Shown here piece after piece: positions 36,017-44,449 of a DNA stretch of 64,000 bases. Under the pieces are notes generated by a model. The model was not told the DNA's origin. It ran no database searches and was given only the letters and a program-made list of their open reading frames with translations. Every line of letters starts with the position of its first letter. Position 1 is the first letter of the stretch. Origin of the DNA: Bacilli bacterium (GTDB lineage: Bacteria > Bacillota_I > Bacilli_A > RF39 > UBA660); contig JAFQCG010000001.1 of the NCBI GenBank assembly GCA_017416535.1, positions 327,013 to 391,012 of the forward strand, read 5' to 3'. The translations under genes were made by a program, and so were the position numbers.

Positions 36017-36766
36017 ATGGGTAGTAAAATTAAGAAAAATATTAATTCCATTGAAAATTTATTTAATCCTAATTTAGTTTTTATGGGAGATGTTTCTAGT
36101 GTATTAGAGGAATATCCCAAAAGAAGTAAAAATCTAGAAAGTAGTGTAGATAACCCATTAGAAGCTAAGTGCATAGATGAAAAGTTTGTGAAAGATGGAT
36201 TTATGTATTTATTACGTGGAGCAAAGAAGGGACAAGAAACTGGTTTTTATTCAAGAGAGTATGCTAGAAAAAATACAATTCAAAGTTTAGGTCTTGATCC
36301 TTATCAAACTGCTTTTGCACAATGTATGAATGGAAATACACCGTTTATTTCAGCAACTACAGATTTGTATACAGCCGCATCATTTGCGAAAAAAGAAAGA
36401 ATTTATGTTTTAAGAATTCCGGTTGAAGATGTATATACTTTTTGTAGTTTTTCAGAATTAATGGAACAAGAATATATGATTCCAGATTTTATTTCTAAAG
36501 AAGAAATAACAAGATCTTTTAGATATGATAAAGTTGGTGCTTTGTATAGGTATCTTACAGAGGAAATAGGGTTAGATATTTGTCCTGCAGATTTAGGGGC
36601 AACTTTAGAAGATATAGTTTCTCTTGATTATGATAAGTTAGAAAGAATTATGGATTTTAACGGGGAAGAAAATGAACCTATGGATTATTATTTAAATGCT
36701 ATACAAGATGCTATATTAGAAAGTGCTGGTAATAAAACACAAGAAAAAACATTCTTAAAAAAATAG
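36017..36766 (+). CDS. Predicted ADP-ribosyltransferase-fold protein
   Basis: 249 residues, no signal peptide. An R-S-E type pattern is visible: Arg67 in YLLRGAKKG, PFISATTDLYTAASFA (about 109-124, like the 'STS' strand) and EQEYMIP with Glu150-x-Glu152. VYVLRIP-like strands lie between. This is how mono-ADP-ribosyltransferases look, but the family is not one I can name, and the fold call is inference. It could be a polymorphic-toxin-like or housekeeping modifier. GGGGGATGATT precedes the ATG. Monocistronic, under a consensus promoter. No signal, immunity or antitoxin gene is adjacent. Confidence 0.55.
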   Translation: MGSKIKKNINSIENLFNPNLVFMGDVSSVLEEYPKRSKNLESSVDNPLEAKCIDEKFVKDGFMYLLRGAKKGQETGFYSREYARKNTIQSLGLDPYQTAFAQCMNGNTPFISATTDLYTAASFAKKERIYVLRIPVEDVYTFCSFSELMEQEYMIPDFISKEEITRSFRYDKVGALYRYLTEEIGLDICPADLGATLEDIVSLDYDKLERIMDFNGEENEPMDYYLNAIQDAILESAGNKTQEKTFLKK

Positions 36767-36777
36767 AATGTTTTTTT
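36744..36777 (+). terminator. Terminator of the ART-like gene
   Basis: 12-bp stem AAAAAACATTCT / AGAATGTTTTTT overlapping the stop codon. Confidence 0.85.
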
Positions 36778-36803
36778 GTTTAACTTTGTAAATATAGTTG
36801 TTA

Positions 36804-36814
36804 TATGATAAAAT
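36804..36814 (+). promoter_or_regulatory. Extended -10 of ftsY
   Basis: TATGATAAAAT, 16 nt before the start codon. Confidence 0.5.
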
Positions 36815-36830
36815 AAGTTTGGTGATATAA

Positions 36831-37901
36831 ATGGGATTATTTGATAAAATTAAAAATATGTTTCATAAAAAAGATGATGTTGTTGAAGAACAAATAATTG
36901 AAACAGAAGTAAAAGAAGATATATCTGAAGTAAAAGAAAAAAAAGTTGAAAAGAAGACACAAGAACCTAAAAATAACAATGTTAAAGTATATGAAAAGGG
37001 ATTAACTAAATCCAGACAAGGTTTTGTTTCTAAGTTGGCGGATTTAACTAATCGTTATAAAAAAGTTACAGATGAATATTTTGACGAATTAGAAGAAATT
37101 TTAATTATGGCTGATATTGGTGTTAATACTGTAATGGAATTTATTGATAGACTTAGAGATAGAGTTAGAACTGAAAAACTTGATGATCCGGAAATGCTTA
37201 AAGAAATTATTGTTGATGAATTGTTTATTATTTATGTTAATGATTCTGTATTAACTAGTAAACTTACTTTTAATGATAATGGACCAACTGCAATATTATT
37301 TGTTGGTGTTAATGGTGTTGGAAAAACTACAACTATTGGAAAAATTGGATATCAACTTAAAAATGATGGTAAAAAAGTATTATTAGTTGCTGCTGATACA
37401 TTTAGAGCTGGAGCTACTGCTCAATTAAAAGAGTGGAGTGAAAAAATAGATGTAGGTTTCTATGGAAAAGAAGAAGGCGCTGATCCTGCTAGTGTTGTTT
37501 TTGATGGATTAGTTAAAGCTAAAGAGGAAGACTATGATGTTGTTTTAATTGATACTGCAGGAAGACTTCAAAATAAAGTTAATTTAATGAAAGAATTAGA
37601 AAAAATGAATAAAGTAATAGATGCTCAAATTGATGGTGGAGCAACTGAAACGTTACTTGTTATTGATGCTACTACTGGTCAAAATGGTATTAGTCAAGCA
37701 AAAGCGTTTAAAGAAATTACTAATATTACTGGTATTGTTTTAACTAAGTTAGATGGTACTGCTAAGGGTGGTATTGTTTTGGCAATTAAAGAAACTGTAG
37801 GTATTCCTGTTAAATATATTGGGTTAGGTGAAGCTAAAGAGGATTTACAAGTATTTGATATTGAAAAATATATTTATGGTTTATTTAAGGATTTAATGTA
37901 G
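36831..37901 (+). CDS. ftsY: Signal recognition particle receptor FtsY
   Basis: 356 residues. A charged acidic N-terminal region (~55 residues), then the NG domain: GVNGVGKTTTIGK (G1), AADTFRAGATAQL, DTAGR (G3) and TKLDGTAKGG (G4). It docks ribosome-SRP complexes at the membrane. GGTGATATAA precedes the ATG. First gene of a unit with a small membrane protein and ylxM. Confidence 0.97.
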   Translation: MGLFDKIKNMFHKKDDVVEEQIIETEVKEDISEVKEKKVEKKTQEPKNNNVKVYEKGLTKSRQGFVSKLADLTNRYKKVTDEYFDELEEILIMADIGVNTVMEFIDRLRDRVRTEKLDDPEMLKEIIVDELFIIYVNDSVLTSKLTFNDNGPTAILFVGVNGVGKTTTIGKIGYQLKNDGKKVLLVAADTFRAGATAQLKEWSEKIDVGFYGKEEGADPASVVFDGLVKAKEEDYDVVLIDTAGRLQNKVNLMKELEKMNKVIDAQIDGGATETLLVIDATTGQNGISQAKAFKEITNITGIVLTKLDGTAKGGIVLAIKETVGIPVKYIGLGEAKEDLQVFDIEKYIYGLFKDLM

Positions 37902-37909
37902 GTGATTAT

Positions 37910-38242
37910 ATGGCAAATAAAAAGAAAGAGGATACTAAAAAAATAAATAAATCAACAAAAACTGTGGAAAAAAATAATAATGGCATTAGTCAAATAAATA
38001 GATTTAATATTTTATTTGTTGATTTACAAGTTATTTTTACGATATTAACTGTTATTATGCTTATATGGTATATATTTGATGATAGTGCTTGGCATTTTTT
38101 ACAAATAATATTTGGTATTACAATGTTAATTATTGGTTATAACAATAAGATTGTTTATAATAGACCAAAATTTGCTTGGGTTTATTATATAACAGGAGCA
38201 ATATTAATTATATGTGATATTTTAATGATAATTGGGGTGTAG
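37910..38242 (+). CDS. Small three-helix membrane protein
   Basis: 110 residues: a Lys-rich N-terminal tail of ~30 residues, then about three hydrophobic helices (VIFTILTVIMLIWYIF, FLQIIFGITMLIIGY, WVYYITGAILIICDILMIIG). It sits between ftsY and ylxM, only 8 nt after ftsY, with AGGTGATTAT as SD. A role at the SRP receptor is suggested by position only. No family recognised. Confidence 0.75.
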   Translation: MANKKKEDTKKINKSTKTVEKNNNGISQINRFNILFVDLQVIFTILTVIMLIWYIFDDSAWHFLQIIFGITMLIIGYNNKIVYNRPKFAWVYYITGAILIICDILMIIGV

Positions 38243-38243
38243 T

Positions 38244-38537
38244 ATGGAAGAAGTATTATATTTTAATGAATTATATGACTTATATAGTGGTTTATTAACT
38301 GATAAACAAAGAGAATATTTTGAAGACTATTATTTTAATAATTTAAGTTTTTCAGAAATGGCAGAAAATTATGATGTAAGTAGAAATGCTATATTTAAAC
38401 AAATCCATATTGTTACTGATAAATTAGAAGAATATGAAAGTATTTTAAAGCTACATGAGAAAAGAAAAAAAATAGAAAATATAATTGAAAGTATTGATGA
38501 TTCTACATTAAAAAATAAATTAGAAGAATTAGTTTAG
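38244..38537 (+). CDS. ylxM: SRP-associated helix-turn-helix protein YlxM
   Basis: 97 residues from ATG 38244 (GGGGTG 4 nt upstream). LLTDKQREYFEDYYFNNLSFSEMAENYDVSRNAIFKQIHIV is the family's sigma-70-region-4-like HTH, followed by an acidic helix. YlxM homologues bind SRP components and stimulate Ffh/FtsY. ftsY, ylxM and ffh are close here but separated by a large ATPase gene. Confidence 0.92.
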   Translation: MEEVLYFNELYDLYSGLLTDKQREYFEDYYFNNLSFSEMAENYDVSRNAIFKQIHIVTDKLEEYESILKLHEKRKKIENIIESIDDSTLKNKLEELV

Positions 38538-38565
38538 ATAAGATTAATATCTTATCTTTTTTTTT
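38536..38565 (+). terminator. Terminator after ylxM
   Basis: 9-bp stem AGATAAGAT / ATCTTATCT with TAAT loop, then nine T's. Confidence 0.9.
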
Positions 38566-38566
38566 C

Positions 38567-38595
38567 TTGTAAAAGTAGGTAAAAAAAGATATAAT
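38567..38595 (+). promoter_or_regulatory. Promoter of the HerA-like ATPase gene
   Basis: TTGTAA, 17-nt spacer, TATAAT; it directly precedes the shared leader element. Confidence 0.65.
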
Positions 38596-38602
38596 TAAAT
38601 AG

Positions 38603-38648
38603 TATAAGATAGGGTAAAAAGAAGAATAAATTGGAAGGGGATAGTAAT
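38603..38648 (+). promoter_or_regulatory. Conserved 5' leader, copy A
   Basis: Core AGGGTAAAAAGAAGAATAAA (38611-38630) then TTGG. It matches the leader of the gene at 50800 along its whole length apart from two single-A indels and a variable SD block. The element lies just downstream of the -10, so it is transcribed. Confidence 0.7.
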
Positions 38649-41552
38649 ATGTTTGATAAAATCGTTTTTATTAGTGATCGTTCAGCAACTATCAAATTAA
38701 AAGATAGTGAAAATATTACTATGAATTTAATGAATCTTCATATTGTATTTGAAGATGCAACTAAAAAAGTTTTAGGAGAAGTTGATGATGTTAATGGTGA
38801 TACTGTTAATGCAACTTTCTTAGGAGAAATAGTTAATGGAAGATTTTTAGGCGGTACAATTAGAAAACCTAGATTAGATGCAAAGATTAGAGTAATTAAT
38901 GATGAAGAAATACCTTTAATTACTGGAAAAGATGAAGAAGGATTTATGCCTTTAGGAAAGACGCCTTTTTATGAAGGTGCTCCGGTATTTTTGGATGTTA
39001 ATCATTTCTTTAGTGGACATTTTGCTATTATGGGTAATTCTGGTTCTGGTAAATCTTGTGGTATATCTAGATTATTCCAAAATATGTTCCATGATAAGAG
39101 ACTTAATCCTTTCAATGCAAATATTATAATGCTTGATTCTTCGGGTGAATATTATAATGCGTTTAGTAATTTAAGTACTATTAACCCTAGTTATCATTAT
39201 CGTTTTATTACAACTAACGATAAAGACCCTTCAAGTGAAAAATTACGTATTCCAATTTATTTATTAAATGAGGCTGATTTAGCTTTATTATTACAAGTAA
39301 CATCTCATTCACAATTACCAATTATTGAAAGAATGAGAAAGTTAGCTTTAGTATTTTCTCAAAAAGATGTAGATGCTAATGATTATAAGAATCATTTGAT
39401 TGCAAAAGCTATTATGACAATTTTATATACAAATGAATCTGGTCCAAATAAAAGAAATGAAATATTCTCTGTTATAGCAAGTTGTTCAACACCACAATTT
39501 AGTTTAGATACAGTTGTTCAAGGTATTGGTTATACAAGAAAGTTTAGAGAATGTTTCTTAATTGATAATAGTGGTAATTTCTCAGAAAGTGTATTAATTA
39601 CTGAATATGTTTCATCATTTATTGATGATAAGTTAGATGCATATGAACCAAAAGATGGTGTTTTCTATACATTAGATACATTAGAGAAAGCACTTAACTT
39701 TACTTTAATTAGTGAGGGTTGGTTAAGAAATAAAAATACTTATGGTGATGCTGTTACATTAAAGGTAAGACTTCATTCATTAATTGTTAGTGATAATGCT
39801 AAGTTCTTTGATGTAAAAGAATATATGACAGTTGATAAATATTTAGCTTCTTTAATGAATGGTGATGGTATTAAATATCAATTTGTTAATATAAACTTAG
39901 ATGATGTAGATGATGACTTTGCAAAGGTTATAACAAAGATTTATTCAAGAATGATTTTTGATTATTCTAAGGGACTAACTGATAGAGCTAGTATGCCTTT
40001 CCATTTAGTTGTTGAAGAAGCTCATAGATATATTCAAAATGATAATGATAGATTCTTAATTGGATATAATATATTTGAAAGAATTGCTAAGGAAGGTCGT
40101 AAGTATGGTGTTATTCTTGGTATTATTACTCAAAGACCTGTTGAACTTTCAGATACAGTTATTTCTCAATGTTCAAATTTCTTAATATTTAAAATGAACC
40201 ATCCAGTAGATGTTGAGTATATTAGAAAGATGGTTCCTAATATTAGTGATGAAATTGTTGAAAAGCAAAAGACATTACAAGCTGGAACTTGTTTAGGATT
40301 TGGTAGTGCATTTAAGATTCCAATGATTGTTAGAATGGATATGCCTGATCCAGAACCATGGAGTGGAAACTGTGATGTTGTTTCATTCTGGGGTGGAGGT
40401 TCTGCTAATCATAATATGGTTGCACCTAATAGCGGACCTGTTAATATAGCAAGTACTCCAGTTAATAATGATGCATTTAGTTCAATACCTTCAGTTGTTG
40501 CTCCGACAGATATTCCTGATGCGGTAACTCCTGATACGTTAGTTAAGATGAATGTTGAAGATCCAGAAGTACCTTCAATGCATGCTGGTGAGTTTGGACT
40601 TTTAGCAGGTGATTCTGAAGAAGAAGTTAAGATGCCAACTACAGAGACAGGTGTTGATTTGGTTAACATGTCTGGATTAAGTAGTGTTACGTCAGAAGTT
40701 ACTAAGGCAGATACTTCATCAACAGGTTCTGAAATGTTATGTATGAATGATTCGGATCCTTCATTAGTAAGTTTTGTTGATAATAATTCTAATACTAATA
40801 GTGAACCTGGAAGTAATAATTCAGAAATAAATACAGGCTTAGTTTCATTTAGTTCAACTAATCCTAGTTTAGTTGATAATGCTAGTGTATCTAATGATAC
40901 TGGTGCAAATGTTGTTAATAGTACTGTTAGTAGTGCACCAGGTGTTTCAAATGTAACTGCAGCACCTGAAATAAATGTTAATATGTTTGAATCTACTGGT
41001 AACGGAGATAATGAGGGAGATGAAGCTCCAAGTGGAGTTAACTTTGTAAATTCAGAACCAAGTAGTTTAGGTGGAAATAATAATAGTAATCCATCAGTTC
41101 CTAATTTAGTTAGTATGAATAATGATGGATCAAATAGTTCTTTAAATTTAGTAGACATGAATATGAATGGAGCAGGAACACCTAATTTAGTTGATATTAA
41201 TGTTCCGAGTGAACCTGCAGCACCATCACTAGTTAATTTTAATACGCCTACTAATAATAGTGTTCTAGAGAAGAGCCCTGAACAGTTAGCAGATCAGGCA
41301 AAACTAAATGATACATTTGGTAAACCTGACTTTTCAGATTTGAACATGAATTTAAATATGAATATGAATAATTCAAACGATTCATTTAATCCAATGAATG
41401 AAATAAATAATATGAATAATCAAAATACTGGCAATGATGGTTTTGCTCCAACGGATATGAATTTTAATAATTCTCAACCAGCAGATAATGGTGGCGATGC
41501 TATTAAATTTGATTCAGGAACGTCATTAGTATCATTCTTAGACCAGTTATAA
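38649..41552 (+). CDS. HerA-like (DUF87) ATPase with long motif-repeat tail
   Basis: 967 residues. An N-terminal beta-rich HAS-barrel-like part, then Walker A IMGNSGSGKSC (about 128-136), Walker B HLVVEEAHR (about 452-458) and GIITQRPVELS as sensor/arginine region: a HerA/FtsK-type hexameric ATPase. From about residue 580 the protein is Asn/Ser/Asp-rich and disordered. It carries about nine short motifs of form [S/N/G]-L-V-[S/D/N]-[F/M/I], the last at the C-terminus (TSLVSFLDQL). I chose ATG 38649 with GGAAGGGG upstream. No NurA nuclease neighbour. It lies between ylxM and ffh. Confidence 0.85.
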   Translation: MFDKIVFISDRSATIKLKDSENITMNLMNLHIVFEDATKKVLGEVDDVNGDTVNATFLGEIVNGRFLGGTIRKPRLDAKIRVINDEEIPLITGKDEEGFMPLGKTPFYEGAPVFLDVNHFFSGHFAIMGNSGSGKSCGISRLFQNMFHDKRLNPFNANIIMLDSSGEYYNAFSNLSTINPSYHYRFITTNDKDPSSEKLRIPIYLLNEADLALLLQVTSHSQLPIIERMRKLALVFSQKDVDANDYKNHLIAKAIMTILYTNESGPNKRNEIFSVIASCSTPQFSLDTVVQGIGYTRKFRECFLIDNSGNFSESVLITEYVSSFIDDKLDAYEPKDGVFYTLDTLEKALNFTLISEGWLRNKNTYGDAVTLKVRLHSLIVSDNAKFFDVKEYMTVDKYLASLMNGDGIKYQFVNINLDDVDDDFAKVITKIYSRMIFDYSKGLTDRASMPFHLVVEEAHRYIQNDNDRFLIGYNIFERIAKEGRKYGVILGIITQRPVELSDTVISQCSNFLIFKMNHPVDVEYIRKMVPNISDEIVEKQKTLQAGTCLGFGSAFKIPMIVRMDMPDPEPWSGNCDVVSFWGGGSANHNMVAPNSGPVNIASTPVNNDAFSSIPSVVAPTDIPDAVTPDTLVKMNVEDPEVPSMHAGEFGLLAGDSEEEVKMPTTETGVDLVNMSGLSSVTSEVTKADTSSTGSEMLCMNDSDPSLVSFVDNNSNTNSEPGSNNSEINTGLVSFSSTNPSLVDNASVSNDTGANVVNSTVSSAPGVSNVTAAPEINVNMFESTGNGDNEGDEAPSGVNFVNSEPSSLGGNNNSNPSVPNLVSMNNDGSNSSLNLVDMNMNGAGTPNLVDINVPSEPAAPSLVNFNTPTNNSVLEKSPEQLADQAKLNDTFGKPDFSDLNMNLNMNMNNSNDSFNPMNEINNMNNQNTGNDGFAPTDMNFNNSQPADNGGDAIKFDSGTSLVSFLDQL

Positions 41553-41579
41553 AAAAAGTGGAGTATTCCACTTTTTTTT
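41552..41579 (+). terminator. Terminator of the HerA-like gene
   Basis: 11-bp perfect stem AAAAAAGTGGA / TCCACTTTTTT with GTAT loop. Confidence 0.92.
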
Positions 41580-41605
41580 GTTATAATAAGGAATAGGTGA
41601 TTATA

Positions 41606-42913
41606 ATGTTCGAAAATTTAGGAGAAAGATTACAAAATGCAATTCATAAAATAAAAGGATACGGAAAGATTACTGAAGATAATATTTCTGATATGATGCG
41701 TGAAATACGTCTTGCTTTATTAGAAGCAGATGTTAATTATAAAGTAGTAAAAGAATTTACAAATACAGTAAAGGAAAAGGCACTAGGAGAAGAAGTTGCA
41801 AGTAGTATTAATCCGGGAGACTTGTTTGTAAAAATTGTAAAAGATGAATTAACAGAATTATTAGGTGGAGAAAGTGCACCTTTAAATACAAAGGGTAATC
41901 CAGCTACATTAATGTTAGTTGGTCTTCAAGGTTCTGGTAAAACTACAACTATTGGTAAGTTAGCCAATTTTTTAAGAAAAAAACATAGTAAAAAACCATT
42001 ACTTGTTGCATGTGATGTTTATCGTCCAGCTGCTATTGATCAATTGAAACAATTAGGAAAACAACTTAATATTGAAGTTTATGAAGAAGGTAAAGATGAT
42101 CCTGTTAAGATTGCACTTAATGGTATTAATTATGCTAAAGAAAATGGTTTTGATTATGTGTTAATCGATACTGCAGGAAGACTTCATATAGATGAAGAAT
42201 TGATGGATGAACTTGATAATATTAAAAACGAAGTAAATCCAGATGAAATTTTACTTGTAATTGATTCGATGATGGGACAAGATGCAATTAATGTTATTAC
42301 TGGGTTTAATGATAAATTACCACTTACTGGTGTTATATTAACTAAGTTAGATGGAGATACTAGAGGTGGAGTTGCTTTATCAGTTAGACATTTAACTAAT
42401 GTTCCTATTAAATTTATGGGAACTTCTGAAAAACTTGATGGACTTGAATTATTTGATCCAGAAAGAATGGCAGGAAGAATTTTAGGTATGGGAGATATTA
42501 TATCTCTTGTTGAACATGCTACAGAAGTAATTGATGAAAAAGAAGCAGAAAAAGCTGCTAAAAGAATGCAACAAGGAAAGTTTGATTTAGAAGACTTTTT
42601 ATCAACAATGAAACAAGTAAAAAAACTTGGCCCGTTAGAAAAACTTATAAAGATGATTCCAGGTGCACAAAAGATGGGATTAACAAATATTGAAATTGAT
42701 CCTAAACAACTTGCACATATAGAGGCAATCATTTTGTCTATGACTCCAAAAGAAAGACGTAATCCGGATATTATTAAAGCTAGTAGAAAAACAAGAATAG
42801 CTTTAGGTAGTGGAAGAAGCGTACAAGAAGTAAATAAATTACTTCAACAATTTGATCAAATGAAAAAAATGATGAAACAAATGACAAATGGAAATATGAA
42901 ATTACCATTTTAG
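41606..42913 (+). CDS. ffh: Signal recognition particle protein Ffh
   Basis: 435 residues from ATG 41606 (AGGTGA just upstream). N and G domains with GLQGSGKTTT, CDVYRPAAIDQLKQ, DTAGRLHID and TKLDGDTRGG, then the M domain with MKQVKKLGPLEKLIKMIPG, a basic helix (IKASRKTRIALGSGRSVQEVNKLL) and a Met-rich end. It binds signal sequences and 4.5S/6S RNA. An extended -10 (TGTTATAAT) lies at 41579-41587, just before the SD. Confidence 0.98.
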   Translation: MFENLGERLQNAIHKIKGYGKITEDNISDMMREIRLALLEADVNYKVVKEFTNTVKEKALGEEVASSINPGDLFVKIVKDELTELLGGESAPLNTKGNPATLMLVGLQGSGKTTTIGKLANFLRKKHSKKPLLVACDVYRPAAIDQLKQLGKQLNIEVYEEGKDDPVKIALNGINYAKENGFDYVLIDTAGRLHIDEELMDELDNIKNEVNPDEILLVIDSMMGQDAINVITGFNDKLPLTGVILTKLDGDTRGGVALSVRHLTNVPIKFMGTSEKLDGLELFDPERMAGRILGMGDIISLVEHATEVIDEKEAEKAAKRMQQGKFDLEDFLSTMKQVKKLGPLEKLIKMIPGAQKMGLTNIEIDPKQLAHIEAIILSMTPKERRNPDIIKASRKTRIALGSGRSVQEVNKLLQQFDQMKKMMKQMTNGNMKLPF

Positions 42914-42925
42914 GAGGATTTGACT

Positions 42926-43465
42926 ATGAATATAAGTGAAGTTAGAAATTTAGTTGAAGGTGCTAGTTACGAAGAAAAGATTACTATTTTAGAAGATATT
43001 TCAGAAAGAGTTGGAGATTGTCCGGAAATTGGGTATTTAGGAAGTTCTGTTTCTAATATATCAATGGATGAGAATGGTAAATTGGAATTTCAATCTGAAA
43101 AAAATATAAGAGACTTAGTAGTTAAATCAACTGGCGCAGTATTAGATGATAGCGTTATAATTATGCAAATTCAAGAGAGTGATAATAGTAAGTTATTACA
43201 ACTTTATTCTTGGAAGTTAGATGGAAGTAAATACACTTATTTAACTTTTGATAGTACATTAGCATTAGAAAAAGCTTATTTTGAAGTAAAAAAACAAAAT
43301 AAGGGATTTTTAGCGGGAAATTTAGATAATGATTTACAAGATATTGGGATTAGTTATCGTGATATTATGGATGTTAAGGTTGCTATTTCAGTACCAACAA
43401 AGGTTAAGAATTATGATGTTGAAACATTAGAATTTGATAAATTATTAACTTCATTTGTTTCTTAA
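42926..43465 (+). CDS. Unknown protein downstream of ffh
   Basis: 179 residues from ATG 42926, with AGGAGG 8 nt upstream and overlapping the ffh stop codon; co-transcribed with ffh. Soluble alpha/beta composition: EVRNLVEGASYEEKITILEDI, then DLVVKSTGAVLDDSVIIMQI and KYTYLTFDSTLALEKAYFEVKKQNKGF. No cysteines in motif pairs and no transmembrane helix. I do not recognise the family. In Bacillus the gene after ffh is rpsP, so this is a different neighbour. Confidence 0.75.
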   Translation: MNISEVRNLVEGASYEEKITILEDISERVGDCPEIGYLGSSVSNISMDENGKLEFQSEKNIRDLVVKSTGAVLDDSVIIMQIQESDNSKLLQLYSWKLDGSKYTYLTFDSTLALEKAYFEVKKQNKGFLAGNLDNDLQDIGISYRDIMDVKVAISVPTKVKNYDVETLEFDKLLTSFVS

Positions 43466-43489
43466 AACTACCTGATGGTAGTTTTTTTT
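43464..43489 (+). terminator. Terminator of the ffh unit
   Basis: 9-bp perfect stem AAAACTACC / GGTAGTTTT with TGAT loop, then T's. Confidence 0.92.
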
Positions 43490-43510
43490 GTCCCTAAAAA
43501 ATTTGTATTA

Positions 43511-43519
43511 CATAATATA
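43511..43519 (+). promoter_or_regulatory. Possible SigK -10 of the coat protein gene
   Basis: CATAATATA fits CATAnnnTA, 21 nt before the start codon. No convincing AC-type -35 at the expected distance, so weak. Confidence 0.35.
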
Positions 43520-43539
43520 ATATAGGAGGTAGTTATATT

Positions 43540-43875
43540 ATGTTTGATCAAGGAATGAATCAAGATTTTGGTTTTGATAATTCGATTGTTGGAAATAACA
43601 ATGTTATTAATAATGATATGAATGTTGATGTGGATATGAATGGTTATAATAATACTATGATGCCACAACAAAATATGATTGGTAATATGAATGAAGGTGT
43701 ACAACAAAGAGTTATAAACAGAACTTTTGTACATGAAGTTCCACATACATGTCCAATTCATACTAGAATAATTAATCATCATGTTTATAAACATACTTAT
43801 AGACCAGTATATACTTGTAGTGAAGAAAATACAGTAAGTAATATTCAATGTGGTTCATGTTGTCAGTTTAGATAA
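43540..43875 (+). CDS. CotD-like spore coat protein
   Basis: 111 residues. An Asn/Met/Asp-rich N-terminal half (NNNVINNDMNVDVDMNGYNN), then a His/Cys-rich half (FVHEVPHTCPIHTRIINHHVYKHTYRPVYTC...NIQCGSCCQF), the look of CotD-family inner coat proteins. Such proteins crosslink in the spore coat and need no signal peptide. AGGAGGT is 9 nt before the ATG. Monocistronic. The family call is by composition and motif, not alignment. Confidence 0.7.
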   Translation: MFDQGMNQDFGFDNSIVGNNNVINNDMNVDVDMNGYNNTMMPQQNMIGNMNEGVQQRVINRTFVHEVPHTCPIHTRIINHHVYKHTYRPVYTCSEENTVSNIQCGSCCQFR

Positions 43876-43898
43876 AGACTAGTAATAGTCTTTTTTCT
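43874..43898 (+). terminator. Terminator of the coat gene
   Basis: 8-bp stem AAAGACTA / TAGTCTTT with GTAA loop, then T's. Confidence 0.85.
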
Positions 43899-43900
43899 TT

Positions 43901-43911
43901 TATGGTATAAT
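43901..43911 (+). promoter_or_regulatory. Extended -10 promoter of the DUF402 gene
   Basis: TATGGTATAAT, 17 nt before the start codon. Confidence 0.6.
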
Positions 43912-43928
43912 GAAAGTGGTGATGTATT

Positions 43929-44438
43929 ATGAAGACAAAAGTAATTACAAATACATATTTAAGAGATGTAGAAAAGTATCAATTAAAATTATTTTTAGAT
44001 GAAGATGATTATTGGGTATCAGTAAAGAAGTTAATTGATGTGAGAGAAAAATTTATTATAAATAATGGGTTGTGTGTAATGGATAATGGTTATTATATAT
44101 TTGAAGTTATACCTAAGAATGAAAATTATGCGATGAGATTATTTTTAAATGATAAGAAAGAAGCTTTAGAATATTACTTTGATATTTGTAAAAATAATAG
44201 ATTAGATTCTAACAAGATTCCTTGTTATGATGATTTATATTTAGATATTACTTATTTAGATGGTAAAATAAATATATTAGATGAGAAGGAACTATTAGAA
44301 GCATATAAGTTTGGTGATATTAATCAGGAAGATTATGATTTAGTTTATGAGATGAAAGATTTATTACTAGAAGAAATTAATAATAAGACAAATAAAATGA
44401 TGAATATTGATTATATGAAATATTTAAATGATTTTTAA
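43929..44438 (+). CDS. DUF402 family protein
   Basis: 169 residues. IPKNENYAMRLFLNDKKEALEYYFDICKNN and DDLYLDITYLDGKINILDEKELLEAYKFG...YDLVYEM are the DUF402/FomD-type barrel with conserved Tyr, Asp and Lys positions. Relatives hydrolyse nucleoside di/tri-phosphates or nucleotidyl phosphonates; the substrate here is unknown. It heads a three-gene unit with a nucleoside phosphorylase and an ASCH protein, all nucleotide-related. Confidence 0.8.
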   Translation: MKTKVITNTYLRDVEKYQLKLFLDEDDYWVSVKKLIDVREKFIINNGLCVMDNGYYIFEVIPKNENYAMRLFLNDKKEALEYYFDICKNNRLDSNKIPCYDDLYLDITYLDGKINILDEKELLEAYKFGDINQEDYDLVYEMKDLLLEEINNKTNKMMNIDYMKYLNDF

Positions 44439-44449
44439 GAGGTGATAAG

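Noticed and set aside
33818-36766. Toxin-antitoxin pair formed by the DUF1016-like and ART-like genes
   Set aside because: They lie on either side of rnjA in separate units with their own promoter or terminator and no overlap.
40409-41158. 249-codon minus-strand ORF opposite the ATPase tail
   Set aside because: Antisense to a low-complexity Asn/Ser tail; composition explains it, and no SD is present.
42184-42732. 182-codon minus-strand ORF inside ffh
   Set aside because: Antisense to a certain gene, with Ser/Ile-rich sequence and no motif.
43468-43848. 126-codon minus-strand ORF opposite the coat protein gene
   Set aside because: The plus gene has a strong SD and Cys/His coat pattern; the reverse frame is His/Ile low complexity.
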